Positions 16,568-25,249 of a stretch of 64,000 nt of DNA are shown in pieces. Numbering within the stretch: position 1 is the first letter of the stretch; each line of letters opens with the position of its first letter. The notes under the pieces were generated by a model that did not search any database, was not told where the DNA came from, and was given only the letters and a program-made list of their open reading frames with translations. The translations under genes were made by a program, and so were the position numbers. The DNA comes from Sinorhizobium meliloti (GTDB lineage: Bacteria > Pseudomonadota > Alphaproteobacteria > Rhizobiales > Rhizobiaceae): assembly GCF_035610345.1 (NCBI RefSeq), contig NZ_CP141213.1, forward strand, positions 372,001 to 436,000. The letters are read 5' to 3'.

Positions 16568-17682
16568 AGCGACCGCTCGACATCGTCATTCTCGGTCTCT
16601 CGCTGTCCTCCTCGTGGGGCAACGGTCATGCGACCACCTATCGCGCTTTGCTTCGCGCGCTCGACGCTGCCGGGCACAAGGTGACGTTCCTGGAACGGGA
16701 CGTGCCCTGGTATGCGAGCAACCGCGATCTGGCCGCGCCGGATTTCTGCGACCTCCTGTTCTACGCGAACCCGGACGAACTCGTCTCCAGGCATGCGCAC
16801 AGGCTGGCCGGCGCGGATGCCGTCGTCATCGGCTCCTACGTGCCTGATGGCGTGGAGGTCATCGACGCGGTCGCGGATCTCGCACCGAAACGCCTGTGCT
16901 TCTACGACATCGACACGCCCGTGACGCTCGCCAAGCTCGAGCGCGGCGACGAGGAGTTTCTCGCGCGAAGACAGGTTGCGGACTTCGACATTTATTTTTC
17001 CTTCTCCGGCGGCAGAACGCTCGACCGGCTCCGGGACGAGTTCTCGGCGCGGCGGCCGGTGCCCCTCTATTGCGCCGTCGACCTCGACGCCTATCGCGAT
17101 ACCGGTGCGGCCACCGAGTGGGACCTCGGCTATCTCGGCACCTTCAGCCCCGACAGGCAACCCGCGCTCGAACGCCTGTTGATCGAGCCGGCGCGGCGCT
17201 TGCCGCACATGCGCTTCGTCGTGGCCGGACCGAGCTATCCTGAGGACATCGACTGGCCGGAAAACGTCGCGCGCATCGAACATCTGCCGCCCGGCCAACA
17301 TGCCGAATTCTACAGCCGCCAGCGATTCACCCTGAACGTAACACGGGCCGACATGGTGGCCGCCGGCTGGTCCCCGAGCGTTCGCCTCTTCGAGGCCGCC
17401 GCGTGCCGCACGCCGCTCATCAGCGACTGGTGGGAGGGAATCGAAAGCTTCTTCCCGGCCGGCGAGGCCGTGATCATCGCGCGAAACAGCAGCGATGTCG
17501 TCACGGCATTGACCCGGCTCGACGAAGAACAACGCAAAGCACTTGCCGATTGCGCCTATCGACGCGTCGCCGCCGCGCACAGTTCCGCGGCGCGCGCACG
17601 GACCTTTGTCGAGGCAATCGAAAGCGTCGCCGCCAGGACCGGTCTCGCCACAAGGCGTTCCGAGCGGCGGCTTCCGGTTTAA
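16564..17682 (+). CDS. CgeB-like glycosyltransferase (third of three)
   Basis: A 372-residue paralogue of the preceding gene. It has 'GLSLSSSWGNGHATTYRALLRAL', 'FYDIDTPVTLAKLERGDEEF', 'LGYLGTFSPDRQPALERLLIEPA' and 'SVRLFEAAACRTPLISDWWEGIESFFPAGEAVIIA'. The near-identical WEGIE segment in both proteins shows close kinship. It begins in an ATGA overlap with the second enzyme. Its stop is 19 bases before the UDP-xylose synthase gene, which has its own AAAGGAG site. Confidence 0.85.
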   Translation: MKRPLDIVILGLSLSSSWGNGHATTYRALLRALDAAGHKVTFLERDVPWYASNRDLAAPDFCDLLFYANPDELVSRHAHRLAGADAVVIGSYVPDGVEVIDAVADLAPKRLCFYDIDTPVTLAKLERGDEEFLARRQVADFDIYFSFSGGRTLDRLRDEFSARRPVPLYCAVDLDAYRDTGAATEWDLGYLGTFSPDRQPALERLLIEPARRLPHMRFVVAGPSYPEDIDWPENVARIEHLPPGQHAEFYSRQRFTLNVTRADMVAAGWSPSVRLFEAAACRTPLISDWWEGIESFFPAGEAVIIARNSSDVVTALTRLDEEQRKALADCAYRRVAAAHSSAARARTFVEAIESVAARTGLATRRSERRLPV

Positions 17683-17701
17683 CCCGAAAGGAGAACGGCC
17701 G

Positions 17702-18742
17702 ATGGCTAAAAGAAACAAAGCAAGCCGAGGAAAGATCATCCTGGTTGCCGGCGGCGCCGGCTTTGTCGGGTCGCACCTCTGTACAGCACTTCTAGGCTCC
17801 GGCAACCGGGTGATCTGCCTCGACAGCTATCTCACCGGCTCCCCTGCCAATCTCGTCGGTCTGCAGGACGACCCCTATTTCGCAATGGTGGAACAGGACG
17901 TCTGCGACGAGATCGACATCGATGAACCGCTCGACCAGATCTACAATCTGGCCTGCCCCGCCTCGCCGCCCTCCTACCAGGCCGATCCCATTCACACGAT
18001 GATGACAAGCGTGACCGGGACGGGAAACCTCCTCCGGCTTGCCGAAAGGCACGGGGCCACGCTGCTGCAGGCCTCCACAAGCGAGATCTACGGCGATCCC
18101 GAGGAGCATCCGCAGCAGGAGAACTACTGGGGCCACGTCAATTGCACCGGGCCGCGGGCCTGCTACGACGAAGGCAAACGCGCGGCGGAAGCCCTGTGCT
18201 TCGACAGTCTGAGGGCGGGAAGCGTCGACACGCGGGTCGCCCGCATCTTCAACACCTACGGTCCGCATATGCGCCCCAATGACGGCCGCATCGTGTCGAA
18301 CTTCATCGTCCAGGCGCTGAGAAACGAGCCGCTCACCGTTTACGGCAGTGGCGAGCAGACGCGCTCCTTCTGCTACGTATCCGATCTCGTGGACGGACTG
18401 ATCCGGCTGATGAACCGCGAGGAGAACCCTGCCGTGCCGGTGAACCTCGGCAATCCCGGAGAATTCACCGTCATCGAACTTGCGGAGCTGGTCCTCTCCA
18501 GGATCGAGACGGCCTCGACGATCGTCCATGAGCCGCTGCCGGCGGACGATCCGCAGCGTCGCCGTCCCGATATCGCGCGCGCCAGGAAGCTTCTCGGCTG
18601 GGAGCCGAAAGTTCCTCTGGAGGACGGGTTGGCCCATACGATCGCCTGGTTCCAGAGCGCACTTGCCGAAAGCCGCGCTGAACGCCGGTCCGGCCGCACC
18701 CGGCGCCAGCCGCAACTTTCCGTCGTCACTCAGGATCTGTGA
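17702..18742 (+). CDS. UDP-glucuronate decarboxylase (UDP-xylose synthase) family
   Basis: A 346-residue extended SDR. 'LVAGGAGFVGSHLCTALL' is the NAD loop. 'QASTSEIYGDPEEHPQQENY' with 'WGHVNCTGPRACYDEGKRAAE' is nearly the signature of UXS enzymes, which turn UDP-glucuronate into UDP-xylose, and YDEGK holds the catalytic Tyr and Lys. 'ARIFNTYGPHMRPNDGRIVSNF' is also typical. Family members are about 310-350 residues. This implies that the cluster consumes UDP-xylose, matching the several glycosyltransferases and the xylosidase-like protein. Confidence 0.88.
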   Translation: MAKRNKASRGKIILVAGGAGFVGSHLCTALLGSGNRVICLDSYLTGSPANLVGLQDDPYFAMVEQDVCDEIDIDEPLDQIYNLACPASPPSYQADPIHTMMTSVTGTGNLLRLAERHGATLLQASTSEIYGDPEEHPQQENYWGHVNCTGPRACYDEGKRAAEALCFDSLRAGSVDTRVARIFNTYGPHMRPNDGRIVSNFIVQALRNEPLTVYGSGEQTRSFCYVSDLVDGLIRLMNREENPAVPVNLGNPGEFTVIELAELVLSRIETASTIVHEPLPADDPQRRRPDIARARKLLGWEPKVPLEDGLAHTIAWFQSALAESRAERRSGRTRRQPQLSVVTQDL

Positions 18743-18744
18743 TC

Positions 18745-19524
18745 ATGGTTCAGCAGACGAAAGACCGAACGGTCATCGCGCAAGAGATTGCGGCGCTCGG
18801 TCCCTGGTTCCACAACATGCGGATCGGAGGCATCGAGACGGCACCCGGTCACTTCCTCGGCGACTATCCCGCGGTGAAATGGAAGGCCTTCAGGCATGTG
18901 GTGCCGGAGGACCTCGAAGGAAGGAGCGTCCTCGACATCGGCTGCAATGCAGGGTTCTACGCGCAGGAGATGAAACGCCGCAATGCCGGACGTGTACTCG
19001 GCATCGACTCGGACCCGCACTATCTGCGGCAGGCGAAGTTTGCCGCGGAGCAGGCGGGGGTCGACATCGAGTACAGGCTGATGTCGGTCTACGACGCGGC
19101 ACGGCTGCGCGAGAGGTTCGATCTGGTCATCTTCATGGGCGTTCTCTATCACCTGCGCCATCCGCTGCTGGCACTCGACCTCCTCTACGAGCATGTCGTC
19201 GGCGACCAGATGCTCTTCCAGTGTATGCAGCGCGGGTCGGAATCCGTGGCAACTCTCAAGGGTGATTACGATTTCCGGGAATGGGAGATCTTCGACCGGC
19301 CCGACTATCCGAAGCTGTTCTTCGTCGAACACCGCTTCGCGGATGACCCCACCAACTGGTTCATCCCCAACCGCGCCGGCGTCGAAGCGATGCTGCGAAG
19401 CGCCGGCTTCGTCATCGAAGCCAATCCCGAGCGGGAAGTCTATCTCCTGCGGCGCGGCGAGCGCCCGTATCTGGACGAGCCCACCTTGAGGATCCTCGGA
19501 AATTCAGAAGATATCGGGAACTAG
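18745..19524 (+). CDS. SAM-dependent methyltransferase, CmoB-like
   Basis: A 259-residue class I methyltransferase. 'LEGRSVLDIGCNAGFYAQEMKRR' is the SAM-binding motif I, and 'FDLVIFMGVLYHLRHPLLALDLL' is the motif IV/post region also seen in the tRNA-modifying CmoB family and in a relative usually found in sugar gene clusters. The ATG at 18745 is 9 bases after AGGA; a GTG at 18739 overlapping the previous stop is an alternative. As the last gene of the operon it probably O-methylates the glycosylated product. Confidence 0.85.
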   Translation: MVQQTKDRTVIAQEIAALGPWFHNMRIGGIETAPGHFLGDYPAVKWKAFRHVVPEDLEGRSVLDIGCNAGFYAQEMKRRNAGRVLGIDSDPHYLRQAKFAAEQAGVDIEYRLMSVYDAARLRERFDLVIFMGVLYHLRHPLLALDLLYEHVVGDQMLFQCMQRGSESVATLKGDYDFREWEIFDRPDYPKLFFVEHRFADDPTNWFIPNRAGVEAMLRSAGFVIEANPEREVYLLRRGERPYLDEPTLRILGNSEDIGN

Positions 19525-19537
19525 TGGCTGCGGCGAA

Positions 19538-19559
19538 CCTCCGGCCTGCAGGCCAGAGG
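19538..19559. terminator. Possible hairpin between convergent genes
   Basis: CCTC-c-GGCC with TGCA loop, then GGCC-a-GAGG, 8 paired bases plus one mismatch. It lies 14 bases after the methyltransferase stop and before the convergent small genes. There is no T-run, so its terminator activity is uncertain. Confidence 0.3.
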
Positions 19560-19606
19560 GGCAATTCACCGTCGCCTTGGCGTTGACGGTCCGTCGCTCA
19601 CGGACC

Positions 19607-19798
19607 TCATCCGAAGCGGCGAAGCTGCGCAGCTTCCTTCTCGAGCAGGTCGGCGACTTCCTGAAGCGTCATGTGCGTCACGCAGAGATGAATCGCACAT
19701 TCGAGAAAGCGCGTCGACGAGCGCCGCAAATACATGGCTTCCTCGCGAGCGGCCAGTTCCGATAGAGGATCTTTCGATGGGCGTCGACGGTCAGGCAT
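19607..19798 (-). CDS. Small unknown protein
   Basis: A 63-residue, Arg-rich, mostly helical protein with no recognised domain ('MYLRRSSTRFLECAIHLC' in the middle, 'LQEVADLLEKEAAQLRRFG' at the end). It has an excellent AAGGAGT site seven bases before the ATG, which argues that it is translated. It lies 39 bases after the small membrane gene at 19838-20182 and is probably co-transcribed with it. Confidence 0.6.
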   Translation of the reverse strand: MPDRRRPSKDPLSELAAREEAMYLRRSSTRFLECAIHLCVTHMTLQEVADLLEKEAAQLRRFG

Positions 19799-19837
19799 TT
19801 GGAGACTCCTTCGATTCGCTTGTTTGAAGAACCGCTT

Positions 19838-20182
19838 TCACGGCGAGAGAAGCCCGCCGGCGTAGATCAAGGCGCCTATCACGACGGCCATGGCTATGAT
19901 GGCCAGGCTCAGCCCCAGCCGTTGCCTGGTCGGTGCGGCGGTTTCCGCCGCTGCAAGCGGCCGCATCGCGTCGTTGTACTCGGTAGAGGTATCGGCCGGC
20001 CTCCCCGCGGCCTGCCCGGCCCTGGCGTTTCGGACCGCTTCACTGCCGGGCGGCATACCGCCTGCTTCGTCATCGGTCTCGAGCGGCGCCGCCGCGGGGT
20101 CGAAGCCGCGCCTCTTGTCGCCCGTCCTTCCATGCTGGATGTCGCCGCGCACCTGCGCAGAATTGCTTGCCGGCTTGGACAT
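19838..20182 (-). CDS. Small C-terminally membrane-anchored protein
   Basis: A 114-residue protein. Residues 1-85 are hydrophilic, rich in Ala, Gly, Arg and Asp. The last about 25 residues ('LGLSLAIIAMAVVIGALIYA') form a single membrane helix with a few residues after it. No known domain. An AAAGGAG site lies 6 bases before the ATG. A GGAAC-N16-GGTT motif 26 bases upstream suggests control by the general stress sigma factor. Confidence 0.65.
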   Translation of the reverse strand: MSKPASNSAQVRGDIQHGRTGDKRRGFDPAAAPLETDDEAGGMPPGSEAVRNARAGQAAGRPADTSTEYNDAMRPLAAAETAAPTRQRLGLSLAIIAMAVVIGALIYAGGLLSP

Positions 20183-20208
20183 GGTCGCTCCTTTCCGCTT
20201 CGCGACTC

Positions 20209-20233
20209 AACCGGCTTTCAGGATATTTGTTCC
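20209..20233 (-). promoter_or_regulatory. Candidate EcfG/RpoE2-type promoter
   Basis: Minus strand: GGAAC (20233-20229), 16 bases, GGTT (20212-20209), 26 bases before the small membrane-protein start. Confidence 0.6.
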
Positions 20234-20277
20234 CTGCTCCTCCGCGGCGTCGGGGCTGACGTGATCGTCGCCTTCCG

Positions 20278-21408
20278 CTACGGCGATGTGAAGCGTTCCG
20301 GACGAAATGTGGCGAGCATCGGATGCTCAACACCCGTTGCGATCTCATAAGCCAGAAGCTCACCAACGATAAGGCCAAGCGTCGCACCGCTGTGGCTGAA
20401 GGCGACGTAGTAGCCGGGAATGGCCTTGAGCGCTCCCAACACCGGTTCGCCGTCTCCTGGAATGGGTTTGCCGCCGACGCCGATGGAGGCGATCTCGAGC
20501 TTCGGATTGCCCTCCATTACCTTTGACGCCTCGGTTAGGAGCGCATCTACGACGGCCGCATCGATGTCGCGACAACCGTCCTCATGCATCTTCACGCCTT
20601 CATCCGCCGCCCAATCGGCATCCAGCGAGAAGGTGCCGCCCGGCGCGGGGCGGACGGCGACACGCGGCGTGTTCAAGACGGCGCGCAAAGGATGGGCAAG
20701 CGGCTTCGTTCGCACCAGAAGCGCGACCGGCGTTGCATCGTCGATGGTCTCGCCGGCTTGCTCCACCATCTTCGGCACGGCTGAGCCGGTGGCCAGCAGG
20801 ACGGCATCCCCCAGGAAGCGATTGCCCGCGGCCGTTTCGGTGCCAACCGCCCTACCGCCTTCGACAACGACCCTTGCCGCACCCTCATCGGTCACGAGCG
20901 TGCCGCCGAGCTTGGCAAACTCTTCGATAAGCAGGTTGATCAGGATCGGCAGATCGACCCACCCTTCACCCGGATTGAAGATCGCGCCCTGAGGCGTGAT
21001 CGCGCGCGCGTTGAGACCCGGCGTCACTGCCGCGACTTCGCCCGGCGCGAGGCGCTTTGCATCATAGCCGAGCGAGACTTCATGGCGATAGGCTGCGTCG
21101 ATGCCGTTGCTCGAGTCATCGGCATCCCAGGTCAGGCCACCGTCGAAGCGAAGCCAGTCCGCATCGGGGAAGCGCGCCGAGAGCGTGCGGTAGCGATCGA
21201 TGCCCGCCATGCGCAGCCGGTGATAGGGTTCGGAGCGAATACGCGACGAGTTCAACCAGGAGAGCGAGCGGCCGGAAGCGCCGCCGGCCGGCGGGCCATC
21301 GTTCAGGATGGTCACGCGAATGCCCCGCCGGGCAAGCTGCACGCCCGTTGAGACGCCGAAAATGCCGGCGCCGATGATGACCGCCGAAGTGATGATGTTA
21401 TCCGTCAT
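20278..21408 (-). CDS. FAD-dependent amine/amino-acid oxidoreductase (DadA-like)
   Basis: A 376-residue flavoprotein of the glycine/D-amino-acid oxidase group. The N-terminus has the dinucleotide motif GAGIFG, followed by 'SSRIRSEPYHRLRMAGIDRYR', and the C-terminal 'YVAFSHSGATLGLIVGELLA' is the FAD-contacting loop. It oxidises an amine or amino acid, probably the compound imported by the ABC genes beside it. The ATG at 21408 was chosen; a TTG six bases further upstream (21414) is an alternative. No strong Shine-Dalgarno precedes either. Confidence 0.85.
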   Translation of the reverse strand: MTDNIITSAVIIGAGIFGVSTGVQLARRGIRVTILNDGPPAGGASGRSLSWLNSSRIRSEPYHRLRMAGIDRYRTLSARFPDADWLRFDGGLTWDADDSSNGIDAAYRHEVSLGYDAKRLAPGEVAAVTPGLNARAITPQGAIFNPGEGWVDLPILINLLIEEFAKLGGTLVTDEGAARVVVEGGRAVGTETAAGNRFLGDAVLLATGSAVPKMVEQAGETIDDATPVALLVRTKPLAHPLRAVLNTPRVAVRPAPGGTFSLDADWAADEGVKMHEDGCRDIDAAVVDALLTEASKVMEGNPKLEIASIGVGGKPIPGDGEPVLGALKAIPGYYVAFSHSGATLGLIVGELLAYEIATGVEHPMLATFRPERFTSP

Positions 21409-21486
21409 GGTCAATTGTCTTTCGATCGGTTGGACAGGTCAGGTGATGCGAGGATGGGCCCTCATCGTCGTCTTCTCCCCTTGCCT

Positions 21487-22995
21487 TCAGAGCACTTCGG
21501 CGAGGAAACGCTGAAGGCGTGGGCTCTGCGGATAGTCGAAGATCGCCTCGGGCGTGCCTGCCTCGACGATGCGCCCCTCGTCCATGAAAACGACCTGGTC
21601 GGCGACACGTCGGGCAAAGCCCATCTCGTGCGTGACGACGACCATGGTCATGCCGCCTTTACCGAGATCGGCCATGAGGTTGAGCACACCCTTAACGAGC
21701 TCGGGGTCCAGCGCGCTCGTCACCTCGTCGAATAGGATGACTTCGGGTTCCATGGCCAGCGCGCGGGCTATCGCGACGCGCTGCTGCTGTCCGCCGGAGA
21801 GACCACCGGGGCGATGATGCTGGCGGCTGGCGAGACCGACATCGGCAAGCCGCACCTTTGCGATGCGTTCCGCTTCGGCCCTCGGCAGACCCTTTATCTT
21901 CGTCAGCGACAGCATGACGTTTTCGAGAGCCGTGTGATCCGGAAAGAGGTTGAAGTGCTGGAAGACCATACCCACCCGGCGGCGGAGCCGCTCCGGCTTC
22001 ATTGTGAGAATGCTGTCGCCGTCGAGCAGGATGTCGCCGCACTTCGGCTCCACCAGACGGTTGAGGCAGCGCAGAAGTGTCGACTTACCCGAACCGGAAG
22101 GGCCGATAATGCAGGTGACGCTGCCGGGCCTCACCGAGAGGTCGACGCCCTTCAGCACGTCGAGCTCGCCATAGGCCATGCCGAGATCGCGGACTTCCAA
22201 ACTGCCGCCCTTGAAGGCGATCTGCGAGGCGTGATCGGCGCGATCGAGTTCGCTAACCTCCTCCAGCCCGCTTGTAATGGCCGCCGATTGCTGCTTGCCA
22301 AGCCTGAGACGGCTGTCGATGGCGTTGACGAAATGCGTGAGCGGCACCGTGACGAAGAGATAGAAGACGCCCGCGAGAAGGAGCGGCGAGAGATTGCCGG
22401 TCACCACGGCCTGATCCTGGCCAACGCGGAAAATCTCGCGTTCGGAAGCCAGCAGGCCGAGGAAATAGACGAGGCTCGAATCTTTCACATTGCCGATGAA
22501 CTGGTTTACCAGTGCCGGGAGGACCCTACGCACGCCCTGCGGCACGACGATAAGGCGCATGCCCTGGCCGTAGCTCATACTGAGCGCCCGGCACGCCTCC
22601 ATCTGGCCGCGTTCGACGCTCTGGATGCCTGAACGGAAGATCTCGCCGATATAGGCGCCCGCTATGAGGCTGAGCGCGAGAACGCCGAGAGGATAGGGCG
22701 ACGGGCCGAACAGTTCGCGGCCGATGCGCGCAAAGCCCTGACCGATCAGCAGGATGGTGACGATGGCCGGCAGACCGCGGAAGATGTCCGTATAGATGCG
22801 GGCCGGGATACGCAGCCAGGGCGACCGCGAAATGCCCATGATGGCGAGCACCATGCCGATGACGATGCCGAGTACTGTCGAGGCGGCCGCCAGGATCAAC
22901 GTGTTTTTCAGACCGACCGTGATCATGGTCGGCAGGACTTCGGCCATCGCGCCCCAATCGAGGAAGCTGCGGCGAAGGTTTTCAAGCCAGTTCAT
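21487..22995 (-). CDS. Amino-acid-type ABC transporter, fused permease and ATPase
   Basis: A 502-residue polypeptide. The first half (about 1-230) is a HisM/GlnP-type permease with several membrane helices ('[20 protein letters not shown]') and the coupling segment '[20 protein letters not shown]'. The second half (from about 265) is an ATPase with Walker [10 protein letters not shown], the signature LSGGQQQRV and Walker [13 protein letters not shown]. Fusion of the two in one chain is unusual; a homodimer would supply both halves of the transporter. A binding protein is encoded just upstream. The start was set at MNW, 7 bases after AGGGGGC. Confidence 0.9.
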   Translation of the reverse strand: MNWLENLRRSFLDWGAMAEVLPTMITVGLKNTLILAAASTVLGIVIGMVLAIMGISRSPWLRIPARIYTDIFRGLPAIVTILLIGQGFARIGRELFGPSPYPLGVLALSLIAGAYIGEIFRSGIQSVERGQMEACRALSMSYGQGMRLIVVPQGVRRVLPALVNQFIGNVKDSSLVYFLGLLASEREIFRVGQDQAVVTGNLSPLLLAGVFYLFVTVPLTHFVNAIDSRLRLGKQQSAAITSGLEEVSELDRADHASQIAFKGGSLEVRDLGMAYGELDVLKGVDLSVRPGSVTCIIGPSGSGKSTLLRCLNRLVEPKCGDILLDGDSILTMKPERLRRRVGMVFQHFNLFPDHTALENVMLSLTKIKGLPRAEAERIAKVRLADVGLASRQHHRPGGLSGGQQQRVAIARALAMEPEVILFDEVTSALDPELVKGVLNLMADLGKGGMTMVVVTHEMGFARRVADQVVFMDEGRIVEAGTPEAIFDYPQSPRLQRFLAEVL

Positions 22996-23056
22996 CAGGC
23001 GGCCCCCTGAAGGAAAGGCCGGTCCGACCCACGACGATCGGACCGGAAAGCGGGAT

Positions 23057-23893
23057 TTAGGGCTTCGGGAGATAATCGGCTGGCATCGGCGTGCCGGGGA
23101 ACCATTTTTCGTGCAGGGTCTTCCAGGTTCCATCCTGCATGGCGGCCTGCAAAGCCTTGTTCAGGGCCTCCCGCAGGGCATCGTTGCCCTTGCGGATGAC
23201 GAAACCGGCCGGCGCGTCGAAGCTCGGAATGTTCACCGCCACTTTCAGGTCCTCATACCGGCCGGCATAGTCTTTTGCCGCCTCGTAATCGAGGAAATGC
23301 GCATCGATCGTGCCGTTGTTCAGTCCGGATACGGCAGAGTTATTGTCCGGGAATTTGACGAGATCGGTGCCCGTGAAGTTCTTCTGTGCATAAATTTCCT
23401 GGAGGGTGCCTTGCACGACCCCAAGCCGCTTGCCCTTTAAGCCTTCGGCGCCGGTGATATCCGCGTCCGCGGTGAGCACGGAAAGGTAGCCTGCAAGATA
23501 GCCGTCGGAAAAGTCGACTGTTTCCTTGCGCTTCTCTGTCGTTCCGATCGCGGCCGCCGCCACGTCGAATCGGCCGTTGGCGACCGAGGGCATGAGGGCC
23601 GAGAAATCCTGCCCGGTGAAGATCACCTGTTCCCTCTCGAAGCCGATCCGCTTGGCCACGTCGAGCAGGAGTTCGATGTCGAAGCCGGTGAAATTGCCGT
23701 CAGCAGTTGAGAACGCGTATGGCTTGGCATCACCCATCGTACCGACGCTGATGGTTGTGGGGTCGATCAGACCAAAGGGATTGTCCTGAGCGGCGGCCGG
23801 TGCCAGGGCACCTGCCGCAAGGCCAAAGACTATTGCAGCGATGGCCGCGCCCAATCTGGCGAGCGGCACATGCAAGACTTGGAATGAGTTCAT
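23057..23893 (-). CDS. Periplasmic amino-acid-type substrate-binding protein
   Basis: A 278-residue SBP of the family 3 (PF00497) type. A signal peptide (about residues 1-35) ends in APAAAQ. '[18 protein letters not shown]', '[20 protein letters not shown]', and '[16 protein letters not shown]' are the typical domain-1 blocks. AGAGGAG precedes the ATG by about 8 bases. It is the first gene after the LacI-type operators, so it is probably controlled by the divergent regulator. The ligand may be an amine or amino acid. Confidence 0.9.
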   Translation of the reverse strand: MNSFQVLHVPLARLGAAIAAIVFGLAAGALAPAAAQDNPFGLIDPTTISVGTMGDAKPYAFSTADGNFTGFDIELLLDVAKRIGFEREQVIFTGQDFSALMPSVANGRFDVAAAAIGTTEKRKETVDFSDGYLAGYLSVLTADADITGAEGLKGKRLGVVQGTLQEIYAQKNFTGTDLVKFPDNNSAVSGLNNGTIDAHFLDYEAAKDYAGRYEDLKVAVNIPSFDAPAGFVIRKGNDALREALNKALQAAMQDGTWKTLHEKWFPGTPMPADYLPKP

Positions 23894-24017
23894 CGGTTTT
23901 TCTCCTCTGGTGGTGTTTTTGCAATGTTGAAAGGACAAGGCCCTCCCCGGTCGGCCGGATCACCCGCGCGTCCGGTAGCATGCCATCGCATGCCCCTATT
24001 AGAAGCTTTGGTTCTTG

Positions 24018-24050
24018 GAGACCGGTCTCACCCCCGTTGAGACCGGTCTC
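24018..24050. promoter_or_regulatory. Two palindromic LacI-type operators
   Basis: Perfect 12-base palindromes GAGACCGGTCTC at 24018-24029 and 24039-24050. Their centres are 21 bases apart, two helical turns, so they lie on the same face of the DNA. They lie between the binding-protein gene (start 23893, minus) and the LacI-type gene (start 24117, plus). LacI-family proteins bind just such central-CG palindromes; this one probably controls both directions. Confidence 0.85.
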
Positions 24051-24116
24051 ATTTCTTGTTGCAATTGTTATCTTCGTGTTTGCCAGTCGTCAATATGTCT
24101 TGTAAGGCTAGCAATT

Positions 24117-25187
24117 ATGGACCAGAATCCGTCCCGACCCACCTCCGTCACCGTTGCCGACGTCGCGCGTCGGGCCGGCGTCTCGAAGGCGACGGCAGCA
24201 CGCGTTCTGGGCGGCTACGGAACGGTTAGCGATCGGGTGCGCGAAGCCGTGACCGCCGCCGCCCGTTCGCTCGATTACCGGCCAAACGAGCTTGCCCGAA
24301 GCATGACGACGGGCCGATCGGGCACGATCGGCGTCGTGGTCGGCGACATCGAAAACCCGTTCTTCAGCCTGGCCGTGCGGGGCATCACCGACGTCGCCCG
24401 GCAAGCGGGCTTTACCGTCATCCTAATAAATTCGGGCGAGGACGTCGTCGCGGAGAAGGCGGCGATCCGTACGCTGCTTGCCAAACGGGTGGACGGCCTG
24501 ATCGTCTCACCCGCCAAGGAAAGTGAACTTGACCACCTGCAGGAAGTGGCCCGCTCGGGGCGGCCGCTGGCGCTACTCGACCGCGGCAGCGAGGCACTCG
24601 ACGTCGATACCGTTATCGCCGACGACAGAGACGCTGCCGAGGGCGTCACGCGTAGGCTTCTTGCGCTCGGCCACCGACGCATCGCCTATCTCACCGCCTG
24701 CGACACGCCCGATCATCTATTCCGCACGCCGGCCGATATCAATACGGGCTCGGTACGCCGACGTATCGAAGGATTTCTGGCTGTTTGCCGAGAGGCGAGC
24801 CTGGCCGAGATGGAAAGGTGGGTGCATGTCGGCGCGTCCTCGCCGGCGCATACGCACCGTATCGCCACCGACATTTTGCGGGCGAGCATGCGTCCGACTG
24901 CGATCATAGCCTCCGATAGCTTGATCGGACTCGAGGTCTTCAAGGCAAGCCGCGCGATCGGCCTTGCTATTCCCAGCGACCTGTCGCTCGTCTCGTTTCA
25001 TGACGCTGACTGGACGTCCGTGACATCGCCGCCTGTCACGGTGGTTAGGCAACCGGTTTACCGATTGGGCGAAAGGGCCGCCCAATTGCTTGTTGAACGC
25101 CTCAGCGGGAACGACATGGAAGCCCGCCGGGTCGTTCTGCAAACGGAAATCGTCGAACGCGCCTCGGTCGCTGAAGCGCCGGCGTAA
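24117..25187 (+). CDS. LacI family transcriptional regulator
   Basis: A 356-residue regulator. The N-terminal helix-turn-helix and hinge are 'VTVADVARRAGVSKATAARV' and 'RVREAVTAAARSLDYRPNELARSM'. The periplasmic-binding-protein-like effector domain follows ('GTIGVVVGDIENPFFSLAVRGI', 'VDGLIVSPAKE'). By position it controls the divergent ABC transporter and oxidase genes through the paired palindromes in the gap. The inducer is probably the imported amine, which is inference. Confidence 0.92.
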   Translation: MDQNPSRPTSVTVADVARRAGVSKATAARVLGGYGTVSDRVREAVTAAARSLDYRPNELARSMTTGRSGTIGVVVGDIENPFFSLAVRGITDVARQAGFTVILINSGEDVVAEKAAIRTLLAKRVDGLIVSPAKESELDHLQEVARSGRPLALLDRGSEALDVDTVIADDRDAAEGVTRRLLALGHRRIAYLTACDTPDHLFRTPADINTGSVRRRIEGFLAVCREASLAEMERWVHVGASSPAHTHRIATDILRASMRPTAIIASDSLIGLEVFKASRAIGLAIPSDLSLVSFHDADWTSVTSPPVTVVRQPVYRLGERAAQLLVERLSGNDMEARRVVLQTEIVERASVAEAPA

Positions 25188-25205
25188 TCCTTTCGACGCT
25201 TGGCT

Positions 25206-25242
25206 GGGGAAGTTCCGCTTTCAACGAAGCGCGGAACTCCCC
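25206..25242. terminator. Hairpin between convergent LacI and DUF3618 genes
   Basis: GGGGA-AGTTCCGC (25206-25218) pairs with GCGGAACTCCCC (25231-25242) with one bulged base. A second small stem (CCGGGAG/CTCCCGG, 25242-25259) follows. The two genes converge here, so it could act in both directions; neither side has a long T-run. Confidence 0.5.
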
Positions 25243-25249
25243 CGGGAGG

